Positions 31,610-43,410 of a stretch of 64,000 nt of DNA are shown one piece after another; the first letter of the stretch is position 1, and each line of letters starts with the position of its first letter. This DNA comes from Mastigamoeba balamuthi (lineage: Eukaryota; Evosea; Mastigamoebida; Mastigamoebidae). Under the pieces are notes generated by a model, which made no database searches, was not told where the DNA came from, and was given only the letters and a program-made list of their open reading frames with translations. The stretch lies in assembly GCA_902651635.1 (NCBI GenBank), contig CACRSC010001917.1:87218-151217 (forward strand), given 5' to 3'. The position numbers were made by a program, and so were the translations under genes.

Positions 31610-31780
31610 AGCTGAACTGCGTTCATCTTCTTCCTCGAATAAGTAATGTGCTGCTGTAGATATTAAGGCTCCGAAGTTCAATTGAATATGACATAAGGTA
31701 ATATAATACCCTTAATAACTACAGTGGTGTATTACTTATGAGAGGAAGAGCGATGAACTCAGCTCAGCTTGACCCGTCTG
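31599..31780. repeat. Foldback of the MYND 3' end
   Basis: Left arm 31599-31668 (from CAGACGGGT through TATTAAGG) is inverted at 31709-31780 with roughly 75-80% match, separated by about 40 bp. The third version, after the intact gene at 30173-30230, resembles both arms. Confidence 0.75.
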
Positions 31781-34636
31781 TCATGGACACTCAGGGCAAG
31801 GTCGTATGCATTTGGGGCCTGGTTTCCCCAAGGTGTATGCCGGTTTACTGGGTTTTAGACCACAGCATGAGTTTGAGACGGACTTTCCAGGGATGTTGTT
31901 TTCACTGACAACCACTTCAGCCTTACCATGAAGATCATCAAGCACCTCTCAGTTCTTCTGCACAATTGCTCACCCTGCTGTGAAGCAAGGCTCTGACACT
32001 CTTTCTGAATTGCTGACACACAAGCATTGCCAGAATGAGGCAATTGCAGACATCCATGGCCAGGTCAAGAGCACATTCGGTGTGATCAAGAACAAGTGGA
32101 AATCACTGGGTTCTGTGGCAGCACTGAAATGACCATGAACATGAGGGGTGCAGATATATTTTTTGTGCACAAGACCTCACATTACCTAATTCATGAGCTG
32201 AGCCTCACTGTGGTGCCCCAAGGCCCCATAAGATACAGAGAATGTCATTGTGTGATGCCCAAAATCCCTGCTGACTAAGAGCAAGAGCAAGGAAGACACA
32301 GTGACAGCACAGGTACCTGCATGAAGTACCACATCCATTTTTTATCTCTTTGGTCTGTTGCTTTGATATTCAGTTACCACAGCATAACACTATAGTGACA
32401 TACAATAGCTACTTTAATGGCATAAGAGACTCTCTTATAAGTTCACTTCAGAATGAGCAGCAGGCAGGGCAGCAGTACAATGAAACACCAGAGAAGTGGC
32501 TGAGACAAAGCACCAGTTACTAAGTACATCTGGCCTGCTGTCCCAGTAATGTATAATGAAGTCTTTCATCATCTGCATCGATATAATGATGCACATGGCA
32601 TTTGAACACTGATCCTATTGCACATACATACACATACACTCTAAGAAAATTGTAATTGAATATTGGTTATACTGTATCTTGCTTATTAAATAGTACAGAG
32701 ATGCTATCTTAGCAACAGCTGCAACGTAAGAACAGTCATTAGTGCCATTCATACCCCTAATAATCGGAGAAATGCTGCCTTAAGTTATCTGCTTGTGGTT
32801 CAGTTTTCTATCAGCACTTTACACCATTCAGCAAATTACTAACTTTGCAACAAAAAGGGTTATTCCAATAAATCCTGTGAAACCTTTTCTACATATTAAC
32901 TCTTGAACATTTATTCTTATAGGCATGTTCTTTATAGAAATTGTAACAAGTTATATAGATTTGGCTGCAATTCCTGCCCACCAAATGTGAAGGATCAAAT
33001 GGGATTGGCAGACTGCAGACTGTGCTTAATGCAGTAATGTCCAACCTACCAATGTTCATCACGGACCACGGAGCAAACAAGAATGATCAGTATGTGGTTC
33101 ATAGCACTCTGTGCTTTGATAAGAAGACCCAAGAATGTAACTTAAACCTATCAAACCCTATCCTATCTTGTCATGTAAGACCCCCCAACCTCACGTTTTG
33201 ATACATCTTTCCTAATGTACTAAGAGCATATCAGACTGTTATTATGGGATTTACTAAGCCATAAGCACCATGCTATCTATATAATGACTGTGAGTTCAGA
33301 ACAGCCATTAGTGTCATTCAAGTCCTGCAATTGTTGTTATTTGAATGATATAATGCCTTGTTCATTTGATAATGGTTAAGGTGATGAGAAGCTGAAGAGT
33401 CTGTGAGGTTTTCAGTCAAAAATTGATCTGGGCTTTGTTGGCTGCACAGCAAGCATGCAGTATCTATGTAGTAACTGAGCAGATACCCATTCAGTCCTGC
33501 GGAATTAGTTGTGGGACCCACACAGGTACCCACTCAGTACTGTCTCCTTGCTTTTCTTCACATCATCTCTCTCTCTTTTCTTTCTTCTGCAGAGGAAACT
33601 CTGTTCCAATATCAGCCTAACAATCACCATGAATATCAGTAACTGTATGTGCCCTGTATTCAAGAACATTAAGGACCACAAGCTTAGCACTAAGATCCAG
33701 GAAAAATAAGAGTGTTTTTAATTGGAAAGAGGTGGGGGTAGTTTTCCCCTTTCACATTCTCTTCTTCATCTGCTCTCTGATAACAATGCTTTGTCAGTCA
33801 TATTTCATTGTGTTATACTTGGAGGAAAAGGAGGAGAAAGTGAATGTGTGGTACCCACGCAGTACTGCACAGGACCGACAGTGGTTCCAATACAGGGCAT
33901 TTACAATATCGCACATGTGAATACCATAAAAATCACTGAAAAAAACGTCTTTTCACACAGGAAAAGACAAACTGTATGGTAACTTCATGGTAACTGCATG
34001 GACATACTCACTGGTTTTTGCAGTACTGCAGAACCACAGCAATTAGTGAACTATCACATTCATAATCTGTCTCTATCACAGTGAGTCATCCCAGATACAC
34101 GGGAGCCAGTGGCTGCCAAAGGAAGATCTACATGCCTGAGCAGGTCGCAGCCAACCTGCAATATGCTACAGTGCGTAGAACCCTTCGTCTCTGCCAAGTC
34201 CAGTGGCTTCATGTCCTCTCTGGCCAGAAGCTGGCACCCACTCATTCTCTCTGCCAATGCCAGTCTTGTTCTCTCAGATATCTCAGGAAACATCTGTCAA
34301 TCATCTATGCACTGCACTCAGGCAATTCCTTCAGTTTATGTTATTGCTAACACTAACAATTGTCATCTTTGTCAAAGCCAAACCTTAGCTGAGGGGAAAT
34401 AGGACAGATGCAGAGGGAAAAGCCACTCCCTCTGGAACCGTCTGGTCTGGTGGCGCCCAGACAAGGGTCCTCGATAGACTCTGTCAGAGGCGGATTCCAA
34501 AAACGAGATAGAACAGAAACAGCATTACTATTTCCTTGTGAGGAAGGCCGAGTGGTCCCAACAATGTGTAAGAGTGCGGGGGCTCAGCCCCTACCATTGA
34601 GGGAGGACAACTGAACACGCCCATGCGGCCATGCAG
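31781..34636. other. AT-rich, repeat-derived block 1
   Basis: Roughly 2.9 kb of A/T-rich DNA with no intact gene. A patch at 32030-32110 reads DIHGQVKSTFGVIKNKW, like a decayed DDE transposase C-terminus; I cannot assign a family. The final ~60 bases resemble the 3' flank of actin, including the hairpin at 34579-34591. Confidence 0.45.
34579..34591 (-). terminator. 3' hairpin after second actin
   Basis: GGGGCTCAGCCCC (read as GGGGCTGAGCCCC on the gene strand) lies about 45 bases past the actin stop, as in the other two actin copies. Function in 3' processing is inferred. Confidence 0.35.
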
Positions 34637-35872
34637 CTAGATGCCAGAGCACTTCCTGTGGACGATGGCGGGGCCCGACTCCTCGTACTCCTCCTTGGAG
34701 ATCCACATCTGCTGGAAGGTCGAGAGCGAGGCGAGGATAGAGCCGCCGATCCAGGTCGAGTACTTGCGCTCCGGAGGAGCGATGATCCTGACGTTCATCT
34801 TGACTGGGGCAAGCTTCCTCAACTCCCTCTGCATGCGGTCGGCGATGCCGGGGAAAGTGGACGTGCCACCCGAGAGCACTATGTTGCTGTAGAGGTCCTT
34901 GCGGAGGTCGATGTCGCACTTCATGATCGAGTTGTACGTCGTCTCGTGGATGCCCGCGGCAGCCTCCACATGCACGTCCAGGAACGAGGGCTGGAACATG
35001 GCCTCGGCGCAGCGGAAGCGCTCGTTGCCGATGGTGATCACACTGCCGTCGGGCAGCTCGTAGCTCTTCTCCAGCTCCAACGACCTATCGGCCACCGCCA
35101 TCTCCTTCTCGAAGTCCGGGGCGACGTAGCAGATCTTCTCCTTGATGTCGCGGACGATCTCGCGCTCGGCCGTCGTCGTGAACGAGTAGCCGCGCTCGTT
35201 CAGGATCTTTGCGAGGTAGCCTGTCAGGTCGCGGCCGCCCAGGTCCAGACGGAGGGTCGCGTGGGGCAGCGCGTCGCCCTCGTAGATCGGGACCGCGTGC
35301 ATGACGCCTTCACCCATGTCGACCACGATGCCCGTCGTGCGGCCCGAGGCGTAGAGCGCGAGCACGGCCGTGCTGGCGACGAACATGGCCGGCGTTTTGA
35401 ACTTATCGAACATGATCTGCGCCATCTTCTCGCGGTTGGCCTTGGAGTTCAGCGGCGCCTCGGTCAGCAGCACCGGGTGATCCTCGGGCGCCACGCGCAG
35501 CTCGTTGTAGAAGGTGCTGGCAGTGCGCGAAGTGCAGCTCAGCAATAAGAAACCGAAAGTAAAAAGTGGAATTGTCCAATTTGTGGAATGAAAACTGAAA
35601 CAAAACGCGAGAGCGACGCACTGGTGCCAGATCTTCTCCATGTTGTCCCAGTTGGTGACGCCGTTCTCGACGGGGCGCTCGAGCGTGAGGATGCCGCGCT
35701 TGCTCTGGGCCTCGTCGCCGACGTACGAGTCCTTCTGCCCCAGGCCCATGTGGCGCGGGCGGCCCACGATCGACGGGAACACGGCGCGCGGGGCGTCGCC
35801 GCCACTGAACCCGGCCTTGCACATGTACGACCCGTTGTCGATCACGATCGCCTGGACATCCTCATCCGACAT
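34637..35872 (-). CDS. Actin (second copy, more canonical)
   Basis: Two exons (35622-35872, 34637-35516; 105-bp intron at the same site as the other actin) give 376 residues. It is closer to conventional actin: [60 protein letters not shown] and HRKCSGI at the end, two residues past the usual HRKCF end. It still departs from consensus (for example APEDHP and [12 protein letters not shown]). With its upstream small gene it forms an inverted copy of 7.7-9.7 kb. Coding identity to the first actin is visibly lower than that of the shared upstream DNA. Confidence 0.95.
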   Translation of the reverse strand: MSDEDVQAIVIDNGSYMCKAGFSGGDAPRAVFPSIVGRPRHMGLGQKDSYVGDEAQSKRGILTLERPVENGVTNWDNMEKIWHQCVALAFCFSFHSTNWTIPLFTFGFLLLSCTSRTASTFYNELRVAPEDHPVLLTEAPLNSKANREKMAQIMFDKFKTPAMFVASTAVLALYASGRTTGIVVDMGEGVMHAVPIYEGDALPHATLRLDLGGRDLTGYLAKILNERGYSFTTTAEREIVRDIKEKICYVAPDFEKEMAVADRSLELEKSYELPDGSVITIGNERFRCAEAMFQPSFLDVHVEAAAGIHETTYNSIMKCDIDLRKDLYSNIVLSGGTSTFPGIADRMQRELRKLAPVKMNVRIIAPPERKYSTWIGGSILASLSTFQQMWISKEEYEESGPAIVHRKCSGI

Positions 35873-36086
35873 TCTCTTGGGTGGTTTTGCTGAGTGGTGG
35901 CTTTCACGAGCCTCTGCTGTGTTGAAAGAAGAGAAATACAAGTGCCCCGTTGTTTTGGTTCGCCCGCTAGTCGACCCCTGCTGGTTCCACGAACGGGATC
36001 TTCGCGATAAAGGCGGCGGTTCCGGAACGGCCCCTCCTGGCCCCTCCAAGGCAACGCTCAGGGCCGGGAGACCCCTCAATAGGCGC
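35873..36086 (-). promoter_or_regulatory. Second actin 5' region
   Basis: Near-identical inverted copy of 8256-8471, retaining the CGGGATCTTCGCGATAAAG block. Presumed promoter and 5' leader. Confidence 0.5.
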
Positions 36087-36185
36087 TCAGCTCTGCTTCT
36101 GCCCCGCAGCCTCTGTGGGCCCCGCCCCGCCAGGAGAGGCGCTGCTGGACCTCGCGTGGGCATTGGCCGTGGCAGTGGCTGCTGC

Positions 36186-36218
<33 letters not shown>

Positions 36219-36557
36219 GCGCTGCCTGCGTGTGCGCATCGACGCGAACCCGCTCGACCGCCTCTCGTGCTGCAGCGGCGCTGCGGCAGCCTCTGCCGCC
36301 CCGGGTGCTGCGGCCTCGGCTGTGGCCGGCAGGCTCTGCACGTACGCCCTCACGGCGCTCTTTGAAGGGTCCGGTTTTTCTCTTCAAAAACCGCAAGAGC
36401 CGCAGAAATCTCGAAACGGTAGCCGGGGTCTCGAGGGTTGGGAATGAGGGGTGGGCCATGCCTGCACGGTGGCGAGGGCATCCACGTCGTCGGGGTCCAG
36501 CGGGTCGAAGACGGCGGCCACGCGGGCCTGCGCCACGTTGTGCGACTGCACCTGCAT
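36087..36557 (-). CDS. Small Gln/Ala-rich protein, second copy
   Basis: Exons 36468-36557 and 36087-36359 give 120 residues, the same structure as 7779-8255. The intron is shorter but keeps the GTGCAGG donor and CAAAG acceptor. The Gln tract (CAG codons) is two residues longer. Function unknown; the paired conservation supports coding status. Confidence 0.5.
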
Positions 36558-38810
36558 CACTCCACTTGCTCTCGATATCTCCCAGCGCACCTCGTGATTC
36601 AGGGGCTGGACCCAATGCCCTCTGAAGGCGGGAGAAATCTCAATGTCTTCTCTACTTTCAAGAAACAGTATTCACCAGGGGGTGAATTCTCAGTATCTTC
36701 TCTACTTTCAACAAACAGCACGCCAACTATAGGCGGTTAAGTTATCCGCTCTAGTACAATAGAAATTCGCGTCTCTCAACCATCGCCCGGCGATGTCGTC
36801 CACCGGCGGAGCCGCACAAGGCTCGGAGCTTGTACCTCTGTCACGATACCCGCCTACACGCGCTGAAGAGGACCAGAGGCCCCATGTCCTTGCCTTGGCC
36901 GTCATCCTCGCAGTGTGACACCTGCTCTTTCCCCCCCCCCCTCCCATTACAACAAACTCAGTGACTTACACAGTCACCCCCCCCCCGTACCATCGTCAGG
37001 CAATATTCGCGTTGGTCCTCCCGACATCTGCGACCATCCTTCTTCTGAACACCACACACTTGGTCCGCATCGTGTTTGTTCCTGCGATTGTGGACAGCTT
37101 CACCATACTGGTCGAGTGCTTGTCCATCAGTATCGCAGCAGTTCGGGGACTGACCATAATTCTCTGCGTGGTACGAACCAAAGCAGTCCCAAGGTTTCTA
37201 ACACATAACAGATGTTAGGCATTTTTATGGTCCACGCATGTCTTCACTTTCTCCTAGCCGCTTCACTTATTGTATTATCATTTTTACGGTGAGTGCATTC
37301 CAGCAACTACATTCTCAAACTCTTCAAACCCCCTAAGGATGCTGCCGAGCTTGTCCTTGTTGATTATTTCGGTTTTGCTTGTCCCTGTCATTCAGTTGCA
37401 GGTCCAAATCATCACAGCTGTGCGTGGCAGTGTTAGGCAACTCAAGACGCAAACAGCTGCATGGGAAGCCGGGGCTGCTTGAAGCCTCTTAGAACAACCA
37501 CAGCACTTTAAAACAAAGAAAAAATCACACCAGTTGTTCTGCATGTAAATGTATAGTAATTTCGCATAAACTGAGAGGTCTGATACAAGTCCCTTAAGGG
37601 GATCAGGGAGAGTGTGTGGGCAAAGTGCATGATAGAAAGATACGTCATGTATAAGAAAAAGATCAAGGTGAAAACAAATAATGAATCACTAGCAGTCAGT
37701 TGTATTAAGGAAATGTGCTCCCATTAGACATATGTAACTGCTGCTGCTACTGCTGTTTTAAGAAACTTGGCCAGGTCTCAGGGGCTCAGACCTGGCAAGC
37801 AGCAGCAGAGGATTTTATTATCAGAGAAGATATTTTTATTTGAAGATATTTTCTGAGATGTCTTCACTCACCCATAAACCATTCATTCTGTTTATTTACA
37901 CTGCATAAGTGGTTCTTATCAATAATGAATATGTTGTTTCAGCACTACAAGCCAATGGGAGCTCTTTACCACAGTAAGAAGAGTTATGACCACTTGCTGA
38001 GGACTGTCAGGGCTGGAGGGACAGACATGTTCTCAGGCAGAATGTCACAGCACTATGACAAAATGCCTGTCATGCATAAGATCGTTCACTTTGATACAAT
38101 ATCATGATCCTGCAGTCACCTTACATGCAAAGAAGGTCATGTTCATACTTTGAGCTTCTTTACCTAGTCTCAAGAATATGTGTGCACTTTCTTCGTATTC
38201 CCCTCAGGATTAATCACAACACTGATCTGGAGCTCAAGGACTACATTTGCATGAATCTTCCAGACATCATTGTGCCTTCAAGCACACCTCAATGGGGCCT
38301 ATGTTTCCTTGGTCCCCATGGCCCAGGGGTCGTAATTCGTGGAGATCTTGCCAGATACACCTTACAAGTAATCAGTGACTTTATCAATCCAATTTCCTTC
38401 CTATTAGGCTTTTGTGATGGCATTTTCAGAAGCAGAGTGCCAGCAGTCAAACAGAGTACACAATCTTCAATAGTAACACATACAAGCAGAGGAGCTGTGA
38501 AGGTGTGACAGACAATACTGTTGTTACTCTCATCTTCTACTGTCATAACAGAAGAGCAGAGTGAAAAAAACACCCATTTTTGTACTTGACCTTTGACATG
38601 CAAAGTGCAGCAATCAGAAGAATGGTGGTCCATACTCCCACAAGAGCAGAGCTTGCCTTTACCTTGTCATTTATGCTGTCAACAGACAGTAGCAGCACAG
38701 ATGCATCCATTCTGTCTATTAATGGCAAGGCATGTGACTTCTCTACATGATTCTTATCCTTCTGCCACAGTGAAGTGGTCACTCTGGTTGGTCTGAACAT
38801 CACCTGGCAG

Positions 38811-38947
38811 TATTACTGCTGCTGCCACCATTGCTGCTGCTGGTGCTGGTATTGGTGCTACTGCTGGTACAAGTGCTACTGCTGCTGCTACTGGTGCCTG
38901 TGCTGCTTCTGCTACTGCCACTACTGCTGCTAGTGCTACTGCTGCCT
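38811..38947. repeat. Imperfect GCT/ACT trinucleotide repeat
   Basis: About 45 triplets of GCT, ACT, GGT and related codons. On the minus strand it reads as Ala/Val-rich low complexity. From 38950 to 39240 variations on GCTACATG and CACTGCTA continue at lower order. Confidence 0.85.
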
Positions 38948-39834
38948 TCACATCACATCAAGCAGTATAGTGACATGTAGTAAATCCTTGCATAGCAGTA
39001 TATAGTGTGATGAATGAAGGATGTGCAGCTATACAGCCTTCACTACAAGCTACTACATGGCCTTCACTATGCACTGCTACATATGATGCTGCTATGTGCC
39101 ACTACATATTAAGTACTGTAGTGGCATGTAGCAAAGGCTGTGTAGCAAGCAGCATGTAGTTCATTCATCCACTATGCACTGCTATGCAAGAAGGTGCTAC
39201 GTGCTGCTACACATGAAGATGCTATGCACTGCTACACAATTCGGCTGCCCACCTACAATTCATCTCTATCCCCCTATACCCCCCCCTTCCATCTTCATCA
39301 ATTGAGTAAACAACAGTTGTTAACTGCCATCAAAAGGACAGGCAGATCATGTTTTTGCTTTTGGGGGGAAAGGAGCCCAGGGCAGCAGAAAACGGTCAAG
39401 TAGGAAGAGTAGGGAGAGAGATTACTGAGGACCAGCAGGTGCCCGAGAAGAGAATGACTGTGGACCAGTGTCAGCTTCCTGGTATGCATGCCTGCCTTAA
39501 TAGAATGCGTAAGAGCATTCATCCTGGAAAAAAAAGCTTGTATTAGCACAGAGAGAACAAGGAAGAGAAGGAGAAGAAGGTTTCATACCTCATATTTGAT
39601 GCACAGGAATTTCCCTGAAAAAGGTGTTATCTGCTGGCAGTTTTCGTCTCTTGGAAAAAACACACTGTGCATTGTGAAATAAGCTCGGAATTGGCTGCCT
39701 TGCAACATGAGCAGAAGGCCCATAAGTGAGTGACTCTACAAAATCGCGCACAATTCTGCATGGGCAGGCCTGAGAACTGGGGCCTGGCACAAGGGGGTAA
39801 AAAGTCAGCAGTTACGTCAGCAGTTAGTGTTACC

Positions 39835-39950
39835 AGCACATACTGTGCCACTGGCACATGCTGTATGCCACCAGCATATAGCATGTGCTGCCAGCATATA
39901 GCATGTGCCACTTGCTGGCATATAGCATGTGCTACCAGCATACAAAGTGA
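39835..39950. repeat. Minisatellite, ~23-bp CAGCATATAGCATGTGC unit
   Basis: Four to five imperfect units of CCAGCATATAGCATGTGCTG. Diverged units recur at 40630-40710 (GTGCCAGTGGCATATGCTATG, CTGGCATATAATTATGTGCC), on the other side of a coiled-coil frame. Confidence 0.8.
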
Positions 39951-40108
39951 GACGGCAGATAGAGTAATGTGCATTGATGCTGATGCACATGTAATACAAT
40001 TTTGAATGCAAATATTTAGAGAACAATTGCTTTTATTTGAAGGACAAAGCAATTGAGAAGGGCAAGGCGTGAGTAACAGAGAGCACTCAGGAGGTGGATG
40101 AGAGTGTC

Positions 40109-40399
40109 TCAGCACGTGGGAGTGTCTGCTGCACCATTGGCAGATCCAGATGTATGGTGAGCAGGGTAAGAGGTAGGCACTTTGTGCTTGGAGGAAGTGG
40201 TGCTGGTGCCCTTGAGGGACTCATACTCCCTCCAATTGGCACACTCAGACTTGAGAAGCTCCAGCTCCTTGAGCCCCTTGTTCTGGCTCTTCAACATTGC
40301 AACAAGCACGTACTGCTCATGCAGGTTGTTGGTCACCCTGATCTGCTCTTTCTTGTATGTGACGATCTTGTCCTTCAACTTGGCTCTGGCAGCCTCCAA
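40109..40399 (-). CDS. Possible coiled-coil protein fragment in repeat region
   Basis: 96-residue frame, Lys/Glu-rich helix (KLKDKIVTYKKEQIRVTNNL, LKELELLKSE) with a Ser/Thr tail. Similar helical sequence continues upstream in other frames to about 40600, so it is probably part of a decayed mobile-element protein rather than a host gene. Confidence 0.3.
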   Translation of the reverse strand: MEAARAKLKDKIVTYKKEQIRVTNNLHEQYVLVAMLKSQNKGLKELELLKSECANWREYESLKGTSTTSSKHKVPTSYPAHHTSGSANGAADTPTC

Positions 40400-40767
40400 G
40401 CCCTTGATGATCTATCTGGTCCTGCTGCTGTGCTGGAACGAGGAGACCTGGTCCAGCAGCAGAGGCAATTTCGGCAGTCAGCCTCTTCATCTCGACCTGA
40501 GATCTCTAGTACAGTGCTGCCAGGTCCTTTGTATGCACGCCGAGAGACTGCATGAACTGCAGTGCTGACTGCATAGCCTTCTCATGCTCTTTCTGTGGTT
40601 TAACAACGATTAGTGCTAGTTGTTGCTGATAAATAATATGTGCCAGTGGCATATGCTATGTTCTGCTGGCATATAATTATGTGCCACCAGTATATACAGT
40701 AGAAATCACTAACAACTGTTCCCTGTTATCTTTTGATCAAATAATTCCTGAAATGTGTCATTAGGAA

Positions 40768-41530
40768 TTGTCAACATTCGATTCAGAATCTGATCATAAA
40801 GTATCTATTTCTGTATTATCTCTTAATGCTAAATATGTCTCTTACAGAGAAGCAGAGATGCACTCACACCCCAAGGGCCCTCAGTGGGGAAAGAAGCGCA
40901 TTGCACAGTACATGCACTGTGGACTTGGATCAACCCAGCACTGGATGAAAACCCAGCCTGACACTGTGGCCACAGCACCACCAACCAAGAGAGCAAGAAG
41001 GGCAACTTCAGAGGAAGAGGACAAACGGATCCTATCCAGGGCCAAATCCAAGCCACCTCACTCAGCTGCTGCTCTGCGCAGATCCCTTCACCTTCAGGCT
41101 TCTGTCTCTACTCTTCACTGGCGTTTGCATGCTGCTCAGGCCAAGTTTCAGGCTCCATTATTTTAGCTATTATTACAAATAGCTCATCAACAAGCTTGCA
41201 TAGATTTTGCACAGGAAAATCTGCTGCAAGATTGGAGAGATGTATGGTTTAGTAATAAGACAACACTTTGGCTGGGTGGATCAAAGGCAAAGCACTGGCA
41301 AGTATCTGGTTATCGATTTCTTATCAGGAAGGTGAAGTACCCCCAGAAGGTACAGGTTTGGGGGTGCTTTTCTTCACATGTATTCAAAAAAAGCTGCATA
41401 TTTTTACAGGGAACCTGAATTCCGAAAAGATGTGTGATATCTATCAAAAAGCACTTCTGCCATCCATCAGACATGCATATGAAGAGGATCATGTTGAGTG
41501 GCTCCTTGCAGAGGACAATGATAGTTAGCA
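40768..41530 (+). mobile_element. Tc1/mariner-like DNA transposon relic
   Basis: Transposase pieces in order: a helix-turn-helix part (PPTKRARRATSEEEDKRILS, HSAAALRRSL, STLHWRLHAAQ; ends at a stop at 41166), then the catalytic part (FAQENLLQDWRDVWFSNK, RKVKYPQKVQVWGCFS) and DIYQKALLPSIRHAY ... EDNDS at 41440-41528. The first catalytic Asp position reads FSNK instead of FSDE, and frame changes separate the pieces, so it is dead. Terminal inverted repeats were not located. Confidence 0.7.
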
Positions 41531-42117
41531 TAGAAGTAAATTGCATAATCACTGATCTTGTTATATGCTGGCAGTAAAACAGCCAGCTCATACAAACTAA
41601 CATAATTCTGCTATAGGAGAGGTTCACACCACTTCTGTAGCTCCAGTTCAACACGAGGCTGTGCCAGCAGCAGTAGCAGCAGCTCTTGTGCTCTGGCTGT
41701 TCCCAGATCCCCAGAGCCTCATGACGGGCTTCTGTCACACGGATCTGTATGATGTGTACTTCTGGGATGTGTGCCATGCCATGCACATGGAATCTAGCAA
41801 ATGAACCACATTGCTGCAGTCTGAATGTATGTACTGGGTCTATGTGAAGGAAAAGTGAACTCTTATCATACTCCTCAGCCATGTCATTCCAGGCAGGAAC
41901 ACCAGCATGAAGAAGCATTTTCACTGCCTCATCCTCGACCCAGCATTTTCAGTGGCTGGTCTGCAGAAGAACATGGTAATCAGCATCCCCTGTGGTGCAC
42001 CAGGCACCCTGCCGTGCTGACAGCATGGCAACACTTCTATTTAGACCACCTCCTGAGCAGCAGTGAGGGCTTGATCAATTTGTCCCTGTCTTTTACTTGC
42101 CCTCAGAGCAGACAGTG
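41531..42117. other. AT-rich gap between transposon relic and PLC fragment
   Basis: Unassigned, no intact frame over 100 codons with recognisable content. A CAGCAGCAGTAGCAGCAGC run lies near 41668-41686. Confidence 0.4.
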
Positions 42118-42721
42118 AGATGGGCACCGACATTGAAACTGAAGGGGTGCAGTACTCAGCCACTGCATGCTGCTCAAGGCTCGTGGTGGAGCCGGCCACG
42201 CAGGCCAGCATCCTCGGCCTCGAGCTGTTGACGGCAAAGTTGTTGATCTCGAAGACCACATTCATGAGCAGCGGAGACTCGTTCGTTGCAGCGGCGGTCG
42301 ATGATGAAGATGTTGGGGTAGTGGGCACTGCTGCAGCACCGCAGTACCCCGCCAATGTGACCGTTGGCGATCTTGGCCAGTGCTAGGACAGGCAGGCCTA
42401 TCACGGCCCCAACGCCCTGCTGTGTCAGCGTCCACGAGAGCAGGAAGTAGCTGTCGCAGCTGTTCATCTTGCTGATTTGGTCCGCCTTCATCCTCGCAAA
42501 GTCGTCTGTGTTGGCGTAGTTGTCGTGCACGGGGAACCTCGACCCCGGGTACAGCCCCCTCTCGGGCGACAGCTGCGGCGTCGAGCTGTCGACGAGCACG
42601 AGTACGGCGGCCTTGTCACCCCCGATGTATGAGTTGAGCGTCTGCTCGCAGAAGTTCTGGGCGCCCGACCCTTGACGAGGAAGTTGAGGCGGTCGCGGAT
42701 CTGGAACAGCCCCTCCCATTC
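42118..42721 (-). pseudogene. Decayed partial copy of PLC-like gene
   Basis: Matches the host gene segment at about 6413-7020 in reverse orientation: NFCEQTLNSYIGGDKAAVLV, ALAKIANGHIGGVL, FEINNFAVNSSRPRMLACV. A frame change divides it into two open pieces (42174-42719 and the frame starting near 42280). The high-identity end touches the N at 42722; the other end fades into AT-rich sequence. It is part of the inverted duplication with actin. Confidence 0.85.
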
Positions 42722-42722
42722 N
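42722..42722. other. Unresolved base N (probable scaffold join 2)
   Basis: Lies exactly at the end of the PLC fragment, where the intact gene continues. Gap length unknown. Confidence 0.8.
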
Positions 42723-43394
42723 GGTAATGCGTGGGGTGGGCCAGGAGGCCCCTATGAGGGTAAGAGACTCAAGAAAGAAGGAAGAAGTGATGATGTATTG
42801 AATGGTATTCGTGTGGTGACGAGAGGGTGAGTGGGGAAATGCTATTCCTTTGCCTTGGGAGTGCAGTCCCCCCTTGGCATCACATTTTGCACATTTTTGG
42901 TATTAAAGAACAAACATAATTTAGCACCAAAGTAGTGCTACCTTAGCACTTAAATTCAGTGCTTCTGCGGATTCTACACAGTGATGAACAAATGTTGAGT
43001 ATCTTGAATGTTGTCAGGGAATTCATTATTCAGCTTGAGCACCTGTTCTTGGAACTGCCTCCGCATGCTCCTTTCCGATTCCAAGCCCTTCAACACATTC
43101 CAGACTCTGCACTACAGTATGGCTGGCTCATAAAACTGAGGTGTGCCTCAGAACACCATATTATTCTGCTCAGATCTCCCCTTTCCACCAGAATGCCCCA
43201 GACAACCAAGGCCACATTCAAGCAGACACAGACACAGTGTGCTGTTGACCAAACCGTGCCGATCTATACATAATCCTGATATCAAGAAGCACCAGTGAAG
43301 GAACTTCCACTGTATTAAAGTCTCACCCTACCACCGATCAGACCTTGTTGTCTGCTGAAAGACATTCCATTAGGTATGCAAAAACGACATTTCA
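42723..43394. other. AT-rich, unassigned
   Basis: One 104-codon frame (42959-43273) without recognisable features. Probably repeat-derived flank of the following element. Confidence 0.35.
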
Positions 43395-43410
43395 TCAAAG
43401 ATTTGTCAAA
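43395..43410. repeat. 16-bp direct repeat, left
   Basis: TCAAAGATTTGTCAAA, identical to 47342-47357. It looks like the target-site duplication of the retroelement between the copies. Confidence 0.65.

Larger units (their letters stand above)
36558..40767. other. AT-rich, repeat-laden block 2
   Basis: About 4.2 kb with no intact host gene. Contains C-runs and the inverted repeat GTGACT-TACAC-AGTCAC (36960-36976), trinucleotide and tandem repeats listed separately, and a minus-strand coiled-coil frame (40109-40399). It interrupts the inverted PLC/small-gene/actin duplicate. Confidence 0.5.

Noticed and set aside
38811-38947. Ala/Val-rich minus-strand protein
   Set aside because: Only the translation of a trinucleotide repeat.
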